64,000 nucleotides of DNA from Antitrichia curtipendula. Taxonomy: Eukaryota > Streptophyta > Bryopsida > Hypnales > Leucodontaceae. Of the stretch, positions 45,604 through 58,054 are shown one piece after another. Under the pieces are notes generated by a model. It saw only the letters and a list, made by a program, of their open reading frames with translations. It made no database searches and was not told where the DNA came from. The position numbers and the translations under genes are program-made. The number at the start of each line of letters is the position of its first letter. Position 1 is the first letter of the stretch. The stretch lies in NCBI GenBank assembly GCA_951230915.1, contig OX579633.1, positions 56,062,029-56,126,028 of the forward strand, given 5' to 3'.

Positions 45604-47134
45604 AGAAGCAATCCTTCAGGTCCTATTGTCTATATTGTCTATACTTCCTATGCGACAAAGAGGTTTTCATGTCTGACAATGTCCTCGCATTTATTAAAGA
45701 GGATGTTACTTGCCTGTTACCTGATGTATTATTCTGGTAACATTAAGATCTCCAAATGAGCATGCCCCAGAGCTGTTTTTCCTTCTGATCTCAATCTCGT
45801 GACAAATGCATAATGTCATTCTAGATGTAGAAAATTTGCATGACTGTAGAAGCTGTGCACTGTTTGGTGGGGCGAGACGCAAGTATGGGAGACGAAACCT
45901 ATCTGTCGGTTGGTAAGATATGGTGGCAGTATTACTGAGAATTTGGGAGACTTAAGAGTGAGGTTTGTGAGGGTATTCACGAGCTTACTGACCAAGAATG
46001 CACATCTTGTGACGCAATCTCTTCTTTTCCATGTGGCTGGAAAATGGGTTGTGCATCTAGCTTGTTCCGGGATAAGTTATTCGATTGGCATTTGTTCATT
46101 CAGTCTCTTCACTTAGAAGTATGCCGGACGGAGCATCGTTCACGACATACTCACCTGGCTGGCTAACGCTCGTGGTCTCGTTCACACCGGTCTCCTGTCT
46201 ATATCTGGATCTGTGAGCTCTGGGTCGTAGACGTCAATCCTGGCTGGACTGGCTCTGGCCTGCTTCCGTTGTTTTGGTTTGCTTGCCCCAGGATGATTAG
46301 GTTAACACTTTTCTCGAAACCATTATTCAGAATGATTGCTGTTTGGCATTCTTGAGGTGGAGCGAGCGCCTGCGGTTATGGACGGAGGAATTGGATGGCG
46401 CCTTTCAGAATATAATTGTCAATTACTGTGTTAACCTAAGCTTAATGATAGTTGAGTGCTGGTTCGGGTAGTCAGTGTCTGTAACTCCATGGCGACTCGT
46501 TGGTCGGCTGAGACTGCATTTTGTTATGGGTGCGTAGTCGTTTGATTCGGAATTGTATTGTTTCGCCGCGATCGGTAGAGCTAGGTGTCCTGCGGTCGAG
46601 AATCGAGAATGATTGATCGAATGCTTCCTTTTAACGTACTCCTTTTGCCTTTCGGAGCACGCGCAGCGGCAGAGAGTGCGTCTCATTGCTTCGAAGGCCG
46701 GGCCGGGCAGGGTGTGGCGTGAAGCTCAATGTCACCTTCGTATCCGTGAAGACTGCTGTAGACAATTCTCTCATTCGCAAGGTTTCAAGAAGAGCTCTCA
46801 GTTGTGCTTTTACTCTACTATGTTGACCGTTCACCAATTGTGGAATACAACTAGAGTGGGACTCTGTTGAGGACATTTTGAGGACATCTGGAGACTCGAG
46901 AAGAAACTTTGAAAGTAGGGTATACACAGCAGGACATCAGGCAATAATTGCGTGCTAATCGTTGAGACTTTTCCTCCTAAGAATTCTTACAGTAAGAGCG
47001 AGAATTAGAGGGTAGATTTAATGTAAAATTCTAGGATAGCAATTTGCCGCTATTTGCTTTTAATTAATGCTGAAGGCATTTGTGATATGCATCTGATTAG
47101 AGTGAACTACTGGACTGGCCTGTTCTTTTTACAG
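45604..47134. other. TRAPPC11 3' flank and 5' region of the ATPase relic
   Basis: No independent gene is supported. The N-terminal exons of the ATPase should lie here if they survive. The frame 47054-47134 just before the first recognised exon lies upstream of an acceptor (tttacag at 47128-47134) and is taken as intron. Frames near 46423-46927 on both strands have no recognised product. Confidence 0.4.
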
Positions 47135-50100
47135 GTTTTCTTCGTTGTATGGTGGCTGTCTACTTTCTGGTTTACAGGCTGGGTTCTCAATAAAGGAAGG
47201 GTTCACAACTGGTTTCGCATGCCATGTGACCTTTCTCGGGCGACTGGTGAATGTGTGGACACCAGATCAACGAGAAGTTCTTTCTGTCAATGTTTTCTTC
47301 CTTGTCCGTGTTTTAGAGCGAGTCAAGGTATGCCTTGTACCTTTTCAGATACATCACATGAATTCGGTATGATGCATGAAGATGAATTATGACTTTGATA
47401 GGTTACATTGAATTCTTTCCCAATTCATCCTTACTCATCTTGTTTTGTCATACATTTTTTTTCCATTCCACAGAATACATTAACACTTGCCCAAAATCGG
47501 GGTCACATTGAAACTATAGATCTTTCAACAACTAGTCTTTGGCGACGATACTTTGTCTTGAGAGGTCAGCGTTACTTGGTGGATGGCGGGGAACTCCATC
47601 GTGCAATTCTGAAAGTCGGAACCCGCTATTCAGACTTCTACCAGGTGTTGTCTTGTCTATCTTGAAGCATTGCATTGAGTGAATCAAAAGCCACCCTCCT
47701 TCATTGCTTTATTTAATTTGGACAGTTGAAGAGATGCGAAATTGCCACTCAGTCGTGGTTCGGAAAGGACATTTGGTGATCGGGTACAGGGTGTCTCCCA
47801 AGCCCAAGCTTTCAAATCCCTCCTAATTTTTCACTGATTATTACTGCATCCACACTATTACCTCTTCTTCAAATTGCTCATCAGGTTGTTTTTTGTATTC
47901 TGTTGTATTGGTATATGCGCTTGTTGAGACCGAATTTGTTTTATTTACTAGCTCCTTTTGCTTTCTATTGAAGTCCGTTTTGCACCCAAAGTTCATAGGC
48001 TATTGACTACGTCTTGCGTTTCAAATATGCAGGTACCAATTGGACTTACCACCCAAGAAGCAGAGTCTCGCCTGGAGAAGATTGGATTCAATGAAATACC
48101 ATTCAAGCCTGAGACATTGATGTTTACTACTGCCGACGAGCTCTTTTCACTCTTTCATGTCTACCAGTTTGTCATGTATATAAACATGTTCTGGAACAGC
48201 TACCTTTTTGTGGCATCACTGATGGCCTGCATAGTACTGCTGAGTGCCTCTGTCACCATTTATTCACGAAGAGTGAGCCAACTTGCAATTTCAAAGGTCT
48301 TGAATGGAGCTTCATAACTTCCTCAACCTTTTTCGGCAATGGCTCTTGATGCAACTAATTCCTGGGGGTCGTTAATTCGCTTTGTTTGGAAGAAATAGAG
48401 TATTCCTGTCCTTAGCTTTTCACATACATAACATGCATCTTTGCACTGGTGTAGGTAACAGAGTATGTCACGGAAACATCTGTATTTCGTGACGGAGAGT
48501 GGGTGATTCTTTCTTCAAGAAAACTTGTTCCAGGAGACCTGGTCAGGATTAGAAGTGATTGGCTGTTACCTTGCGACCTCCTGATTATAAAAGGTTTGAG
48601 TATTCTCTTGCACGGCCGAAAGTACTCCCAGTTTGCGATTAACAGTTTAATATTGGATAACTTAATAACTTGCTGGTATTCCATTTTATATTGTTGAGAA
48701 TGTTATGTTCTGTAGGTTGAGTGTTGCACATCTGAGGCTGTGCTATCATTTTCAAGACAACTTGTAAACACTCTAGCAATTCTCTTTTCCTTAGATGGAT
48801 AGAATGTTTTCATACTCTACCAACCATCTCATCTATAGAACCCACCGACATTGTTCAAATTAATAGCTGGATGTCTTGATTGATTTTTATCGTTGAGAGT
48901 ATTTCCAGGTTTTTGTGTATGCAATGACAGTGCTCTAACCGGAGAAGCTACACCAGTACAAAAATATATGGCTTCTAACAACACAGCATTACAAACCTGA
49001 TGGCCGCGGGGCTCGTCACACGCTCTTCGCGAGGACCACTGTACTTCAGGCGGGTAGTCAAAACCAAGACAATGTTTTTGCAATAGTGACATCTACAGGT
49101 AAATCAATATCAAATTATGTCCATTTCACGTTTTACTTTGAGTCTTAAGAGAGATCTTCTAGTATTTATGTAAATTATTATTTCGCAGGCGTCGTAGTAT
49201 CTGTTCGAGGTAGCACGACCTATATATTGACTCCCTCTGACCAATTCTGAAAGGGCCTCAACAATGTTCAAGTACAAGGAATTAGAGTCAACCGCGAGTT
49301 CGTAATTCTATCTGAATATGCGACAAGTATGAACTAACAAGACTAAGGAATGCATGTTACGTTTTGTGATTACATGAGCTTTACGCGTGGCAAGCGTTGG
49401 ACTCCACGAGCCTATTGTCACCTTTCAAATGGTGTTATAATTTGACAGGAACAAATTCGTGATACGTCATTATTTTATTGAGTACGTTCTGTGATTTTAC
49501 TGCCCTCGTCAGGTATGGCTACTTCAAAAGGAGAGTTACTGGCTAGCATCTTGTATCCTGAAAAGATGCTATTTAAGTACGATGAGGAGCTGCGGATTGT
49601 CGTCTTGCTGCTCTTAGTGTATGGAATTATCTGCTTCATCATTTCCTTCGTATTTCAGGTGCGTTTATGCAGTTTGTGAAGTTTGAACTTTGCAACTTCA
49701 ACGAGATAATGGCTATGTTACCTGGACTGTCTCACGTCTCGGGAGGCCACGTTGACCAGTGATTCTTGAACTTCTGTTACATACGAGCAATTTTGCATAG
49801 GTTTCTGCCAGAATTGAAATAGACATAATGATACAAATGATTCTTAATTTTCGCAGTTCGAAAATAATGAAATTGTTGCTTAGTTTTTATCGCTGGGACT
49901 GATGCAGTGCAGTGCTCTTGCAGAATCGCACTGGGGCGCAAAGCATTTGGGTGACCAATTGGATATATTGCATGGCTATTATTAACCAAATCATGTCTCT
50001 TCTTCTCCCAGTGGCTCTTGAAGTTGGCCAACTGCATGCCGTAGAGCGCCTAAAGGTAAATTTTGGTAAATTTTCGGGAGAACTGTTATGTTAGTGTACT

Positions 50101-53100
50101 GTGGAGTACGTTTTAACTTACCCTTCATCAATTGCTCGTATCCTGCACGGTCACTGGATAACTAAGAATAATCTCAAGATGAATTGTTGTTTTCAGGCCC
50201 GTGGCATCTATTGTTTGAACCCGAAGCGGATCGCAATTGCTAGGAAGATACGAGTATTCCTTTTCGACAAGACTGGAACCCTTACCCATGAAGGTCTAGA
50301 TTTTATTGGCGCTCGGAGTGTTGTCAAGTCAGGTCGTGATGGACTTACTTTGGGGCACTTGAATTTTCCAGCCAATGGAGGTGGTATGGATCCTACTACG
50401 CTGCATGGGTTAGCAACCTGCCATGCTATGACCAAGTTTGGTAACCAATTTGTTGGAAATCAAGTGGAGTTAAGTCTTCAGGATCTGTCATTGCAGGCTG
50501 AATTATCGTTTTGGTCATCTCTTCTCCAGAATGCTATATTGCGCTTCTCTCTACAGATCAGCTCGACCATGCATAGTTGAGATACGGAACGGAATTGATG
50601 CTTGGGTTTTGCACTGTAGGTGAGGATGTTTTCCTCTGTGGGTTGAGAACTTAAGAAGAATGCCAATGAGGCACCATGTGTCCGCTGCTCTTCTGAGAAA
50701 GAACTTAGAATAGTGAAACGCAATGAGTTTGACCATGCCCGAACTACCATGAGTGTTATTGTGCAAGATCAAGAGGGTCAATTGCATGTATACTGCAAGG
50801 TAAGTTGTTGGCGAATATTAAATGATCTTCTCTGATAAGTAGTTCCTAATGCCATCTTCATTGCCGCATTATTTACCCACCTTGTTATCCCTCAGGATAC
50901 TCCGAAAGAAAAATAGGTCATGTCTGTCCGATCTCTCCTGCTGAAGGCACATTTCACATAGAGCTTTGTTGCTTCATTTCAGTTTCTTGTTATAATGTTA
51001 CTTGTCACCCTCAAAGGCTTTCATTGTATACTAAAAATGAAACTACTGGATCAGGGATCCTTCGAGAAAATAAGAGAGTTGAGCACTTTGAATAGTCTTT
51101 CTAAGAACTACATGCACACTGCTCGCCAGCATGCCCTTGACGGCTGTTACGTACTTGGCCTTGGCTACAGGTACGATAAGCTGCTTTTTTTTTCTTCCAT
51201 TTCGTACATTACGATGTTCGTTGACTTAGGCTGTCCACATGCATTCATGCATGCAGGACGTACTTTCAGATGTTTTTTGGCACACTTAAGTGGCAATGCT
51301 GTCGCTGAAACTTTAGATTCCGTTCAACGTAGATCGCTTCGTCTTCTTCCGCTGTTATTTATTCCAAGTAGAAGTCAAGTATCATAAGTCGTTCCGAGGA
51401 GTAGTTTATAGACCAAATCCCAAAATTGGTAGATGACGAGCTTTAAATTGATCTCACTGCTCTTTGTTTTGTAGAAACTTGGGTTCTGATTATAACCTGG
51501 AGAGCGTACAACAAACATCTCGTGACGCTTTGGGGAGAGATTGGGAGTTTGTGGCACTCATTTTGTTCCGAAATGAACTGAAGCCTGACAGCCGAAGCGC
51601 TATCGAAGCTTTAAAAGCGGGAGAGGTAAAACCCTAAGAAAGAGATACCCACATATTATGTATCGAGTGTGTGTAGCATGTGATATTAGGGGAGATAGTC
51701 TGCTGTGAATATTCATGGAAGCCGCCCTAACTTGGGTTCAGTTGCATTCATAATGATGAGTTTCTGATACGAGACCATAGATTTTTCTTTGTCAATGATG
51801 TAGGCTAGTGCAATGCAGGTTCGCCCGGTCATGGTGACGGGAGATAATGCCCAGTGTGGTCACTATATTGTCAAGCAGTGTATGATGATTGCCCCAGATG
51901 TGCATGTTTTACTGGGGGATATCGACACGGATGGCAGGTAGGGTTCACAGCTCTTTTGCTTTGAGGAATGAATTGGTTTTCAATTTTTCATCATGTGGGT
52001 GAATCAGATCCAGATATGATTACTGGATTTTCATACGCTCTTTGATTTCTCGTTTCACATATTTGAAGTTTTTTACAGTTTGCGCTGGAGGCCCATGAAT
52101 GTGGAGCAAGAGGGCAGCACCCGATCTCTGAGTACGGAGGAATTACTTAGAGACCATACCAAGGATCTCGAAGCAGGTTCGCAGGAATTGGCAGTGACAG
52201 GGCGAGCGTTCACTGTCTTGAGAAAATCCGAAGCCATGGATAGATTACTGTATTTTACACGAATTTATGCCCGTTTTACTCCTGCTGATAAGGTACTGTG
52301 GTTTTCACTGGGCATTATTCTCAAAAGAGCTTCAGGCAATATTGTGATCGATATTTACAACAGTTAATGATTAGTTTTCATTTATGGTGCTAAGTACTTT
52401 AGCGGATGAGATCGTTGTCTAGTTTAAAATGATGTCTATGGTGACAAATTGAAATATATCGCCACTTAAATAATTATGCACGATGTGTGGTCACAATTTC
52501 GTTTCTGAACTTTTACACTTAAAACTGTTCCTAAAGCAAAAAACCAAACCGCAGTGGTTACACGTCCTGCATATATTCAATACGAATGTCGTGTTTCATC
52601 GAGATTGGATTGTGGATCTTCCCAGGTGCTAGTGGCGAATATGCATCGAGACTCTGGGTTGATAGTAGGCATGTTTGGGGATGGAGGCAACGATTGTGGC
52701 GCTCTCCGGACTGCTCATGCAGGAATAGCGTTGAGTGAAGCGGAGGCATCAGTGGTTTCCCCATTTACATCCAAAGATAAATCAGTAAGGAAGCCAATGC
52801 ATTTCGTTTTATACCTCTGCTGAGTCTTGAGGTCTTTAATTTTTCCCGTTTTCCCGTCTTTGACCACAACATCAATTTCGTTTTGAGTATTGGGTGATGA
52901 GAGTACAACCAATGTATGCAATGCATGCACGCTCTGTTTAAACTGAAATGCTTGTAATTTCATGACACCATCCCCGCTGTTTAATCTCTCTTTCAAGAAA
53001 TATTTTATCCGACTCTTCTCCAGTCTGACTCATTTGAGTGGAGTCCATCGCAGTTCAATAACTGAGTCAATATTAGAATCTTGACGCATGTTGATGATGG

Positions 53101-54295
53101 CGGAATTGTACCTTTCTTGGCCCTGTAACAGGTTGCCTCAGTACTGGAATTGATAAGGGAAGAACGTGGAGCGTTGCACACATCCTTTGCTTGTTACAAG
53201 TTTTTAATTACCTAAGGTCTTATGTTTTCCATTCTCAAACTTTGTTCTTACTGGTGAGATTCCTCGACATGATATCCTCTCCTTTTCCTTTCTATTTATT
53301 CTGATTGAGAATTACAAATGATTTCTTTCCTGGCAATTTTCTTCATGCACTTTGCGGGGTTATCCAGGTATGGTATCATATCATGTCAGATGGATTACAT
53401 TTTCAATGATGGAGTGGCTGTTTTGAGCTTGGGTTATGCCATAACCCTAAGCAATCCTGAGGACAAGCTTGAGAAGGTATTACTTGAAGTCTTGTGCTTT
53501 CTCCTGTTTTGGTGTTATCTATCGACATTTCACTGACGTTGTCGCCAACGTTTACATTCTTTCGAGGTAATCCTAGTTGGTTTTCTGGCAGGATCGCCCA
53601 ACATCGAGTCTTCTTGGCCCTTTAAATGTGACATCAGTTTTTGGAGTATGGGTGATCAACGTTTTTTTTCTGTTCGGCGCCCTAGGTTTTATGGCCAGCC
53701 ATGCCGACTACGTCACGTGGCCTGCAGTGTAAGTGTCTCAAGGTCACCCATTTGCAGTCATAATAAAATTCCCTCGCTACTTTGAATTCTCAATCTTGTG
53801 AGTGCCATGTTAGATGTCGCTGGGATTCCTTGCTTATACAACCGCTAGAATAATGCAAGCTGTCTTTCTGTTCTTTATCTCCAGCCATTTCGCAGTAGAA
53901 TTTACAACAAAACTGTGGTGCGTAGCTATTCGCATGGTGCAAGTTGGTGGACGCTGGGTGATAACTGGGAGTCAACAGTTGTATTCTTTGTAACGTATTT
54001 CCAATTCATCACATCGGCTTTTGTGTTTACCTTTGGATCCGTATTTCGCAAAAATGTGTTCAAGAACTGGTTTCTGATGGTAAGTTAAAACGTTGGTTCT
54101 TGTCCATGACGAACTTGGTCACGATCATCTTGTGGCAGAAGGTACTGAATGAAAAGGCATTTAACTCATCTCCTGGAAGCATTCATATGAGTACGTGGAT
54201 ACAAGAACTTACAATCTCAAGGAAGCTTGTCTGCCTTCTGTCATCTTGGATCCCCTATTCCATATGGTTGTCTAACTATTTGTTGTGCGCAGGTA
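47135..54295 (+). pseudogene. P5-type (P5B-like, ATP13A-related) P-type ATPase, disabled
   Basis: Exons found: 47135-47327, 47474-47644, 48033-48296, 48455-48593, 48909-49098, 49513-49658, 49924-50055, 50197-about 50470, about 50650-50799, 51055-51170, 51475-51625, 51819-51937, 52079-52292, 52626-52784, 53132-53253, 53368-53476, 53592-53728, 53896-54079 and about 54139-54295. Markers in order: FFVVWWLSTFWF; GDGEWVILSS-like A-domain with LVPGDLVRIRSDWLLPCDLL; SALTGEATPVQKY; phosphorylation site FLFDKTGTLTHEGLDF; HGLATCHAMTKFGNQFVGNQ; KRNEFDHARTTMSV; VMVTGDNAQCGHYI; hinge [20 protein letters not shown]; then [14 protein letters not shown] and membrane helices with SWWTLGDNWESTV. P5B pumps of the ATP13A2 type act in endolysosomal membranes, with polyamine transport in animals. 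Disablements: frameshift about 47238-47250, frameshift with TGA at 48998-49000, and TAA at 53213-53215. The N-terminus was not found. Confidence 0.86.
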
Positions 54296-55139
54296 ATTGC
54301 GGAGGGACCCCTCACAACGTCCAGTGTTCTCTTTATAAATTATTCTAATCTAAAGCTGTCCTTACCTATGAAAATAGTTGAAAAGTATTGAACCATAGAA
54401 GTGCCTCAGTCAAGACGCATAGTTGCCATGATGCACGGGAATTAGTTCTCACTTTTGCATTTAAAGAAACAGCAGTAAAAGTGCAAATGTGGCAAGCATG
54501 GCAAGAGGGACTCATGCCCCGAGGGATGGTGATAGCCTTTTGAAATATATGGGAAAAAATTTGCGTCAGAATTCCATTCTTAGCTTGAGTCCTGACGATC
54601 TTTTCATGAGACTGATGAGACCAGTAATATCTCTCAACTGTATGGGGAGGTTAACAAGGTATCGTTCTCTTCAGCCACAGTGACTGAACAGTGTAAGGTT
54701 ATACTGCTAGACCATGGAAACGTGTGTACTGAGTGCTTCTTATCTGTAGTCTTCCACGCTTTTGCAAGCTCTCGGTGATATGGGCTGCACTAATGGCAAT
54801 GATTGGTGACTACTGTTGTGTATCCAGCCCTCTGGATTTTGAACTCTGAAGTTCTCAAAAAATCATGCGAAGTCTGTTACTTGTGATTCCTTCTCCAATC
54901 TGGGGTTCTTTTTCAAATAGGGGAGCCGACATGACCCAACTCGCCCATGATTCATTCAATTGCATTGCCACAGTCATCGATCGAGGTTGTCAAAGCCACA
55001 GCAATCGGTGCTCCTACTTTAGACCTCAGAATCACATATCACGAGCAGACCGACCTGCCAAGAAGTACAGTACAGTATGTTGCACTCGTCCAGCCCGAGC
55101 GAATTGAAGCCAAGTTGCAAGGCACCCCAGCTCCGATCC
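54296..55139. other. Region between convergent genes
   Basis: Probably 3' flanks of the ATPase relic and of the NSUN-like gene. The frames at 54489-54683 and 54865-55204 show no recognised product, and the latter overlaps the NSUN-like C-terminal exon on the opposite strand. Confidence 0.4.
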
Positions 55140-58054
55140 TCACTTTCCTCCATTCTCTGGCTTGCTGGGCGGATCCAACCCCAGTTTCCTCAGTGTCGCC
55201 ATGAACAGACCGCTTGTGTTCGATGCCACAGGATCGAAACGTAACGTGTGAGGCAAACCCCCTGGCTTACATGGCCACTGCCTTGCGCTCTCCACCTCTA
55301 GCAATTCTGACCCACACAGTGGCATCAAACGTCATTGATCAGTCAGTTCTTGCTTGCTCTCCTATGGTACTCATCTGACTGCATTCGCAAGTCCCAGCTC
55401 AGTGACGCCCCACTTTTCCACTCTAAACCCTAAAACCTTAATACCACGCCCTGGGCACAAACCCTAAACCCTAACCTCCAATCTGAAACCCCAATCTGAC
55501 AGCATCACAACATCAGTCAGTTCTTGCTTGCTCTCCTATGGTACTCATCTGACTGCATTCGCAAGTCCCAGCTCAGGGATGCCCCCACTTTTCCCTCTAA
55601 AGCCTAAAACCCTAGTACCACGCCCTGGCCACACATCCTAAAACCCTAAAACCCTAAACCTTAAATCCTAATCTCCATATCGCCACCACCACTCCCATGA
55701 ATAGGTTGCGTCGTGTTCCCACATCATTACGAATATAAAAATTCAAACGCACCTGCATCACCATGAGTTGCCAGGAATCTCTCCACCACTCCTTCGTTCT
55801 GGTCCTTTGTAAAGCTGCAGCTCCGGAACATTCATGATCACTTCTCGATCCAGGAACAAGCTAAAGCAGCCAGAAACATGCCTTGTACCCACGACTATCA
55901 CGTTACAAGGACCAACAAAAGGAGTCCACAACAAACAAGGAGCGCTAGACTTCGACGACGCACCTGCAAGTGCTGTATACTAGTGTGCCTCCAGGTTTCA
56001 GTAATCTGAATCCATTGCTCAAGAGACGCAGCTGCACATTCCCACACGACCGATGCGTATTAAGGCTTCTTGGTTAACGAATTGCACAGACGGGGTTTTA
56101 AATCCTCGACATTTTCAAAAATAATTACTACCAAGTGCAAGGCCAGTTCTCTAGTATAGAAATCTCATGACTGAGAAGCTGCCACGCTCTTTGTGTTTAC
56201 CTGAAGAGAGGTGATAGAAGCAATACGTTCTTCGTTCAAAAAACGTCTCTCGAAGGTTTCCCAACCCCATTGTTCGTACTTGGTAATGTGTTTCAATGAA
56301 CCGTCGTGGGTGCACTCTGCATCCACCAACACCTACTCTAGTGCAAGAAAGAGTTAGGAATTGAAATCAATGTGCTTACTGTAACAGACACTGCAACCCA
56401 GTTAGCGACAATAACATTCAAGGCTTGTGCACTGGGAGATTCTCACCTTGTTATAACCACAAGAGGACGTGTTCTGGGAATTCCTGCAAGTTTGAGCCAC
56501 ATCTGCCACACTCATGCCCACTACGCCAGAATCAACACCATAGAAGGAAAGCTCCGGTGCATGGTCCTCCTCCCCAACTTGAACTTGGTGGGGTATGCCG
56601 AGATACTTGGCTCTCTTTGCTGCACGCTTCTCTTTTCGCGTTCTTCCTGATCTCCACTCTCCATACAACGCTGTTGCCTCCACCCTAGCGCTCTTCCGGA
56701 TGTCGCCTGAACGAAGGGCAGCAAATTGGCAGTGGTTTTAGGGTTTAGGGTTTAGGGTTATTTAGGGTTTGATGACAGTTCCATAGACTCGAAATCCCAA
56801 TTCTACACTCACTGTCCACTATAGATACTATGCTCCGGTGTCTGACCAAGAATATCATTTGGGGAAACTAAAATTTTGGCTCAATCGCAAGCGTTACGCA
56901 CCTGGATTAGAGCCTTCGCTATGCCCAGGAGCATCGTCGTCTTCATCGGATTCGTCGCAGTGATCACCGCCAACATGGGCCGAACATGAGTTCTTTACAC
57001 CAGTCAATGGCAGATAGGAAAAGGTTGTTCCATCTCCCAAGTAAAGGCGAGCTCGTCTTCCAAGACCATACTTTTGCAACATTGTGCGACAGGCAGCCAG
57101 ACGAGGTCGAGCAATGTCGACCGCAGTTAATGACCCAGAATCTCCCAGACACTCGGCCATCATGCACAACTTGGCGCCTGCGACATCCATGTATAGAGTC
57201 AACCGCACACATGGTCAGAATCATCTCTGAGGCGTCGACTGGAGAAAAGCAGAGCAGAGCACATCTTTCAAATTTCAAAACCATAGTCCATCGGCATTGC
57301 TACACAAACGGCCTGGAGGAAAATGTACAGGACCGTCACCCACCGGGCGCAGCACAGAGATCAAGCACGTGATCCCCGGATTGAATCTCCAAAGCTGCGA
57401 CCGCAGCACCGGACGCGGCATCCATCCCATACAACTGAACCAAAAATTATACTGTCAGCGTGCCGAAAACAGTATAGGCAAAACGGCATCAATAACGGAC
57501 AAACAGCAGTCACTGCAGACGTAATGCACAGAGATGGAGGGTTCGTAATTCAAAAGGAAAACTGAGAGGAGCACCTTTCCCTGTTGGTAGGCCTGCGTGC
57601 TCGCAATCTGAGCCTCAGGTGGTAAGCTGAAGAAATTCGGAAGCCATGCCAACGGGGAAAGTTTCAGTCCCAGCTCTTCTTCGATGGCAGCAATTTCGGA
57701 ATACGCTTGTGGTTTCACTCTGTGCACAACAGGAAAGAATAGCAGCTAGGGTTACACTTCAAGAAAGGATACCAGCCGGGAACTATGACCACCATGATGA
57801 CATATAGCGGTGATTGCGAATTCAAGAAATTCGGAGTGAAATTGACAACGGAAAAGCAGTGCAAACTAAAAAAGCGTGCACCTGACGTAACGCGGCAGCT
57901 TGGAAGCGGCAGCATAGATGGAGGCATCGAGGCCATGGTGCTGGAGAAACGCCAAGAACGCTGGAGGCAATGCAGTCGGAAGCTCGCCCGCCACGGCCAT
58001 GGCACGCGAGCAGGCTTGTGGCACGCTCACGCTTGCCATGGCCGCCGCAGCCAT
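55140..58054 (-). CDS. NSUN-like RNA cytosine-C5 methyltransferase
   Basis: Exons on the minus strand are 58054-57882, 57719-57575, 57434-57344, 57177-56902, 56706-56447, 56332-56201 and 56031-55964, all in phase, giving 382 residues to motif VI. A C-terminal exon ending at TGA 55142-55140 follows. NOL1/NOP2/Sun enzymes methylate C5 of cytosine in tRNA or rRNA using SAM. SAM motif I is HVLDLCAAPGAKLCMMAE (about 128-145), then LTAVDIARPRLAACRTMLQK. Motif IV is VLVDAECTHDGS with Cys322, and motif VI is GTLVYSTCS with Cys381; both catalytic cysteines are present. The last exon reads ARQWPCKPGGLPHTLRFDPV and TSGLFMATLRKLGL, the usual family end. An acidic insert (CDESDEDDDAPGHSEG) lies between motifs I and IV. 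The segment joining motif VI to the last exon (expected AQNE-type block) was not found, so the C-terminal model is incomplete or the gene may be damaged there. Confidence 0.85.
55338..55685. repeat. Tandem duplication, 174-bp unit, in the NSUN-like gene
   Basis: ATCAGTCAGTTCTTGCTTGC at 55338 recurs at 55512. Matching continues through TGGTACTCATCTGACTGCAT, then CACGCCCTGG and runs of AAACCCTAA. The two units are diverged mainly in the CCCTAAA-rich part. It lies between the exon with motif VI and the C-terminal exon. Confidence 0.85.
56736..56770. repeat. Short interstitial telomere-like repeat
   Basis: TTTTAGGGTTTAGGGTTTAG continues to TTATTTAGGGTTT: four TTTAGGG units with one interruption, the plant telomere type. 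It lies in an intron of the NSUN-like gene. Similar AAACCCTAA runs are in the tandem duplication at 55338-55685. Confidence 0.85.

Noticed and set aside
46423..46927. Overlapping frames upstream of the ATPase as its first exons
   Set aside because: None shows P5 N-terminal features or a donor in the required phase.
54489..54683. Open frame downstream of the ATPase
   Set aside because: No splice context or similarity to the P5 C-terminus; it lies beyond the expected end.
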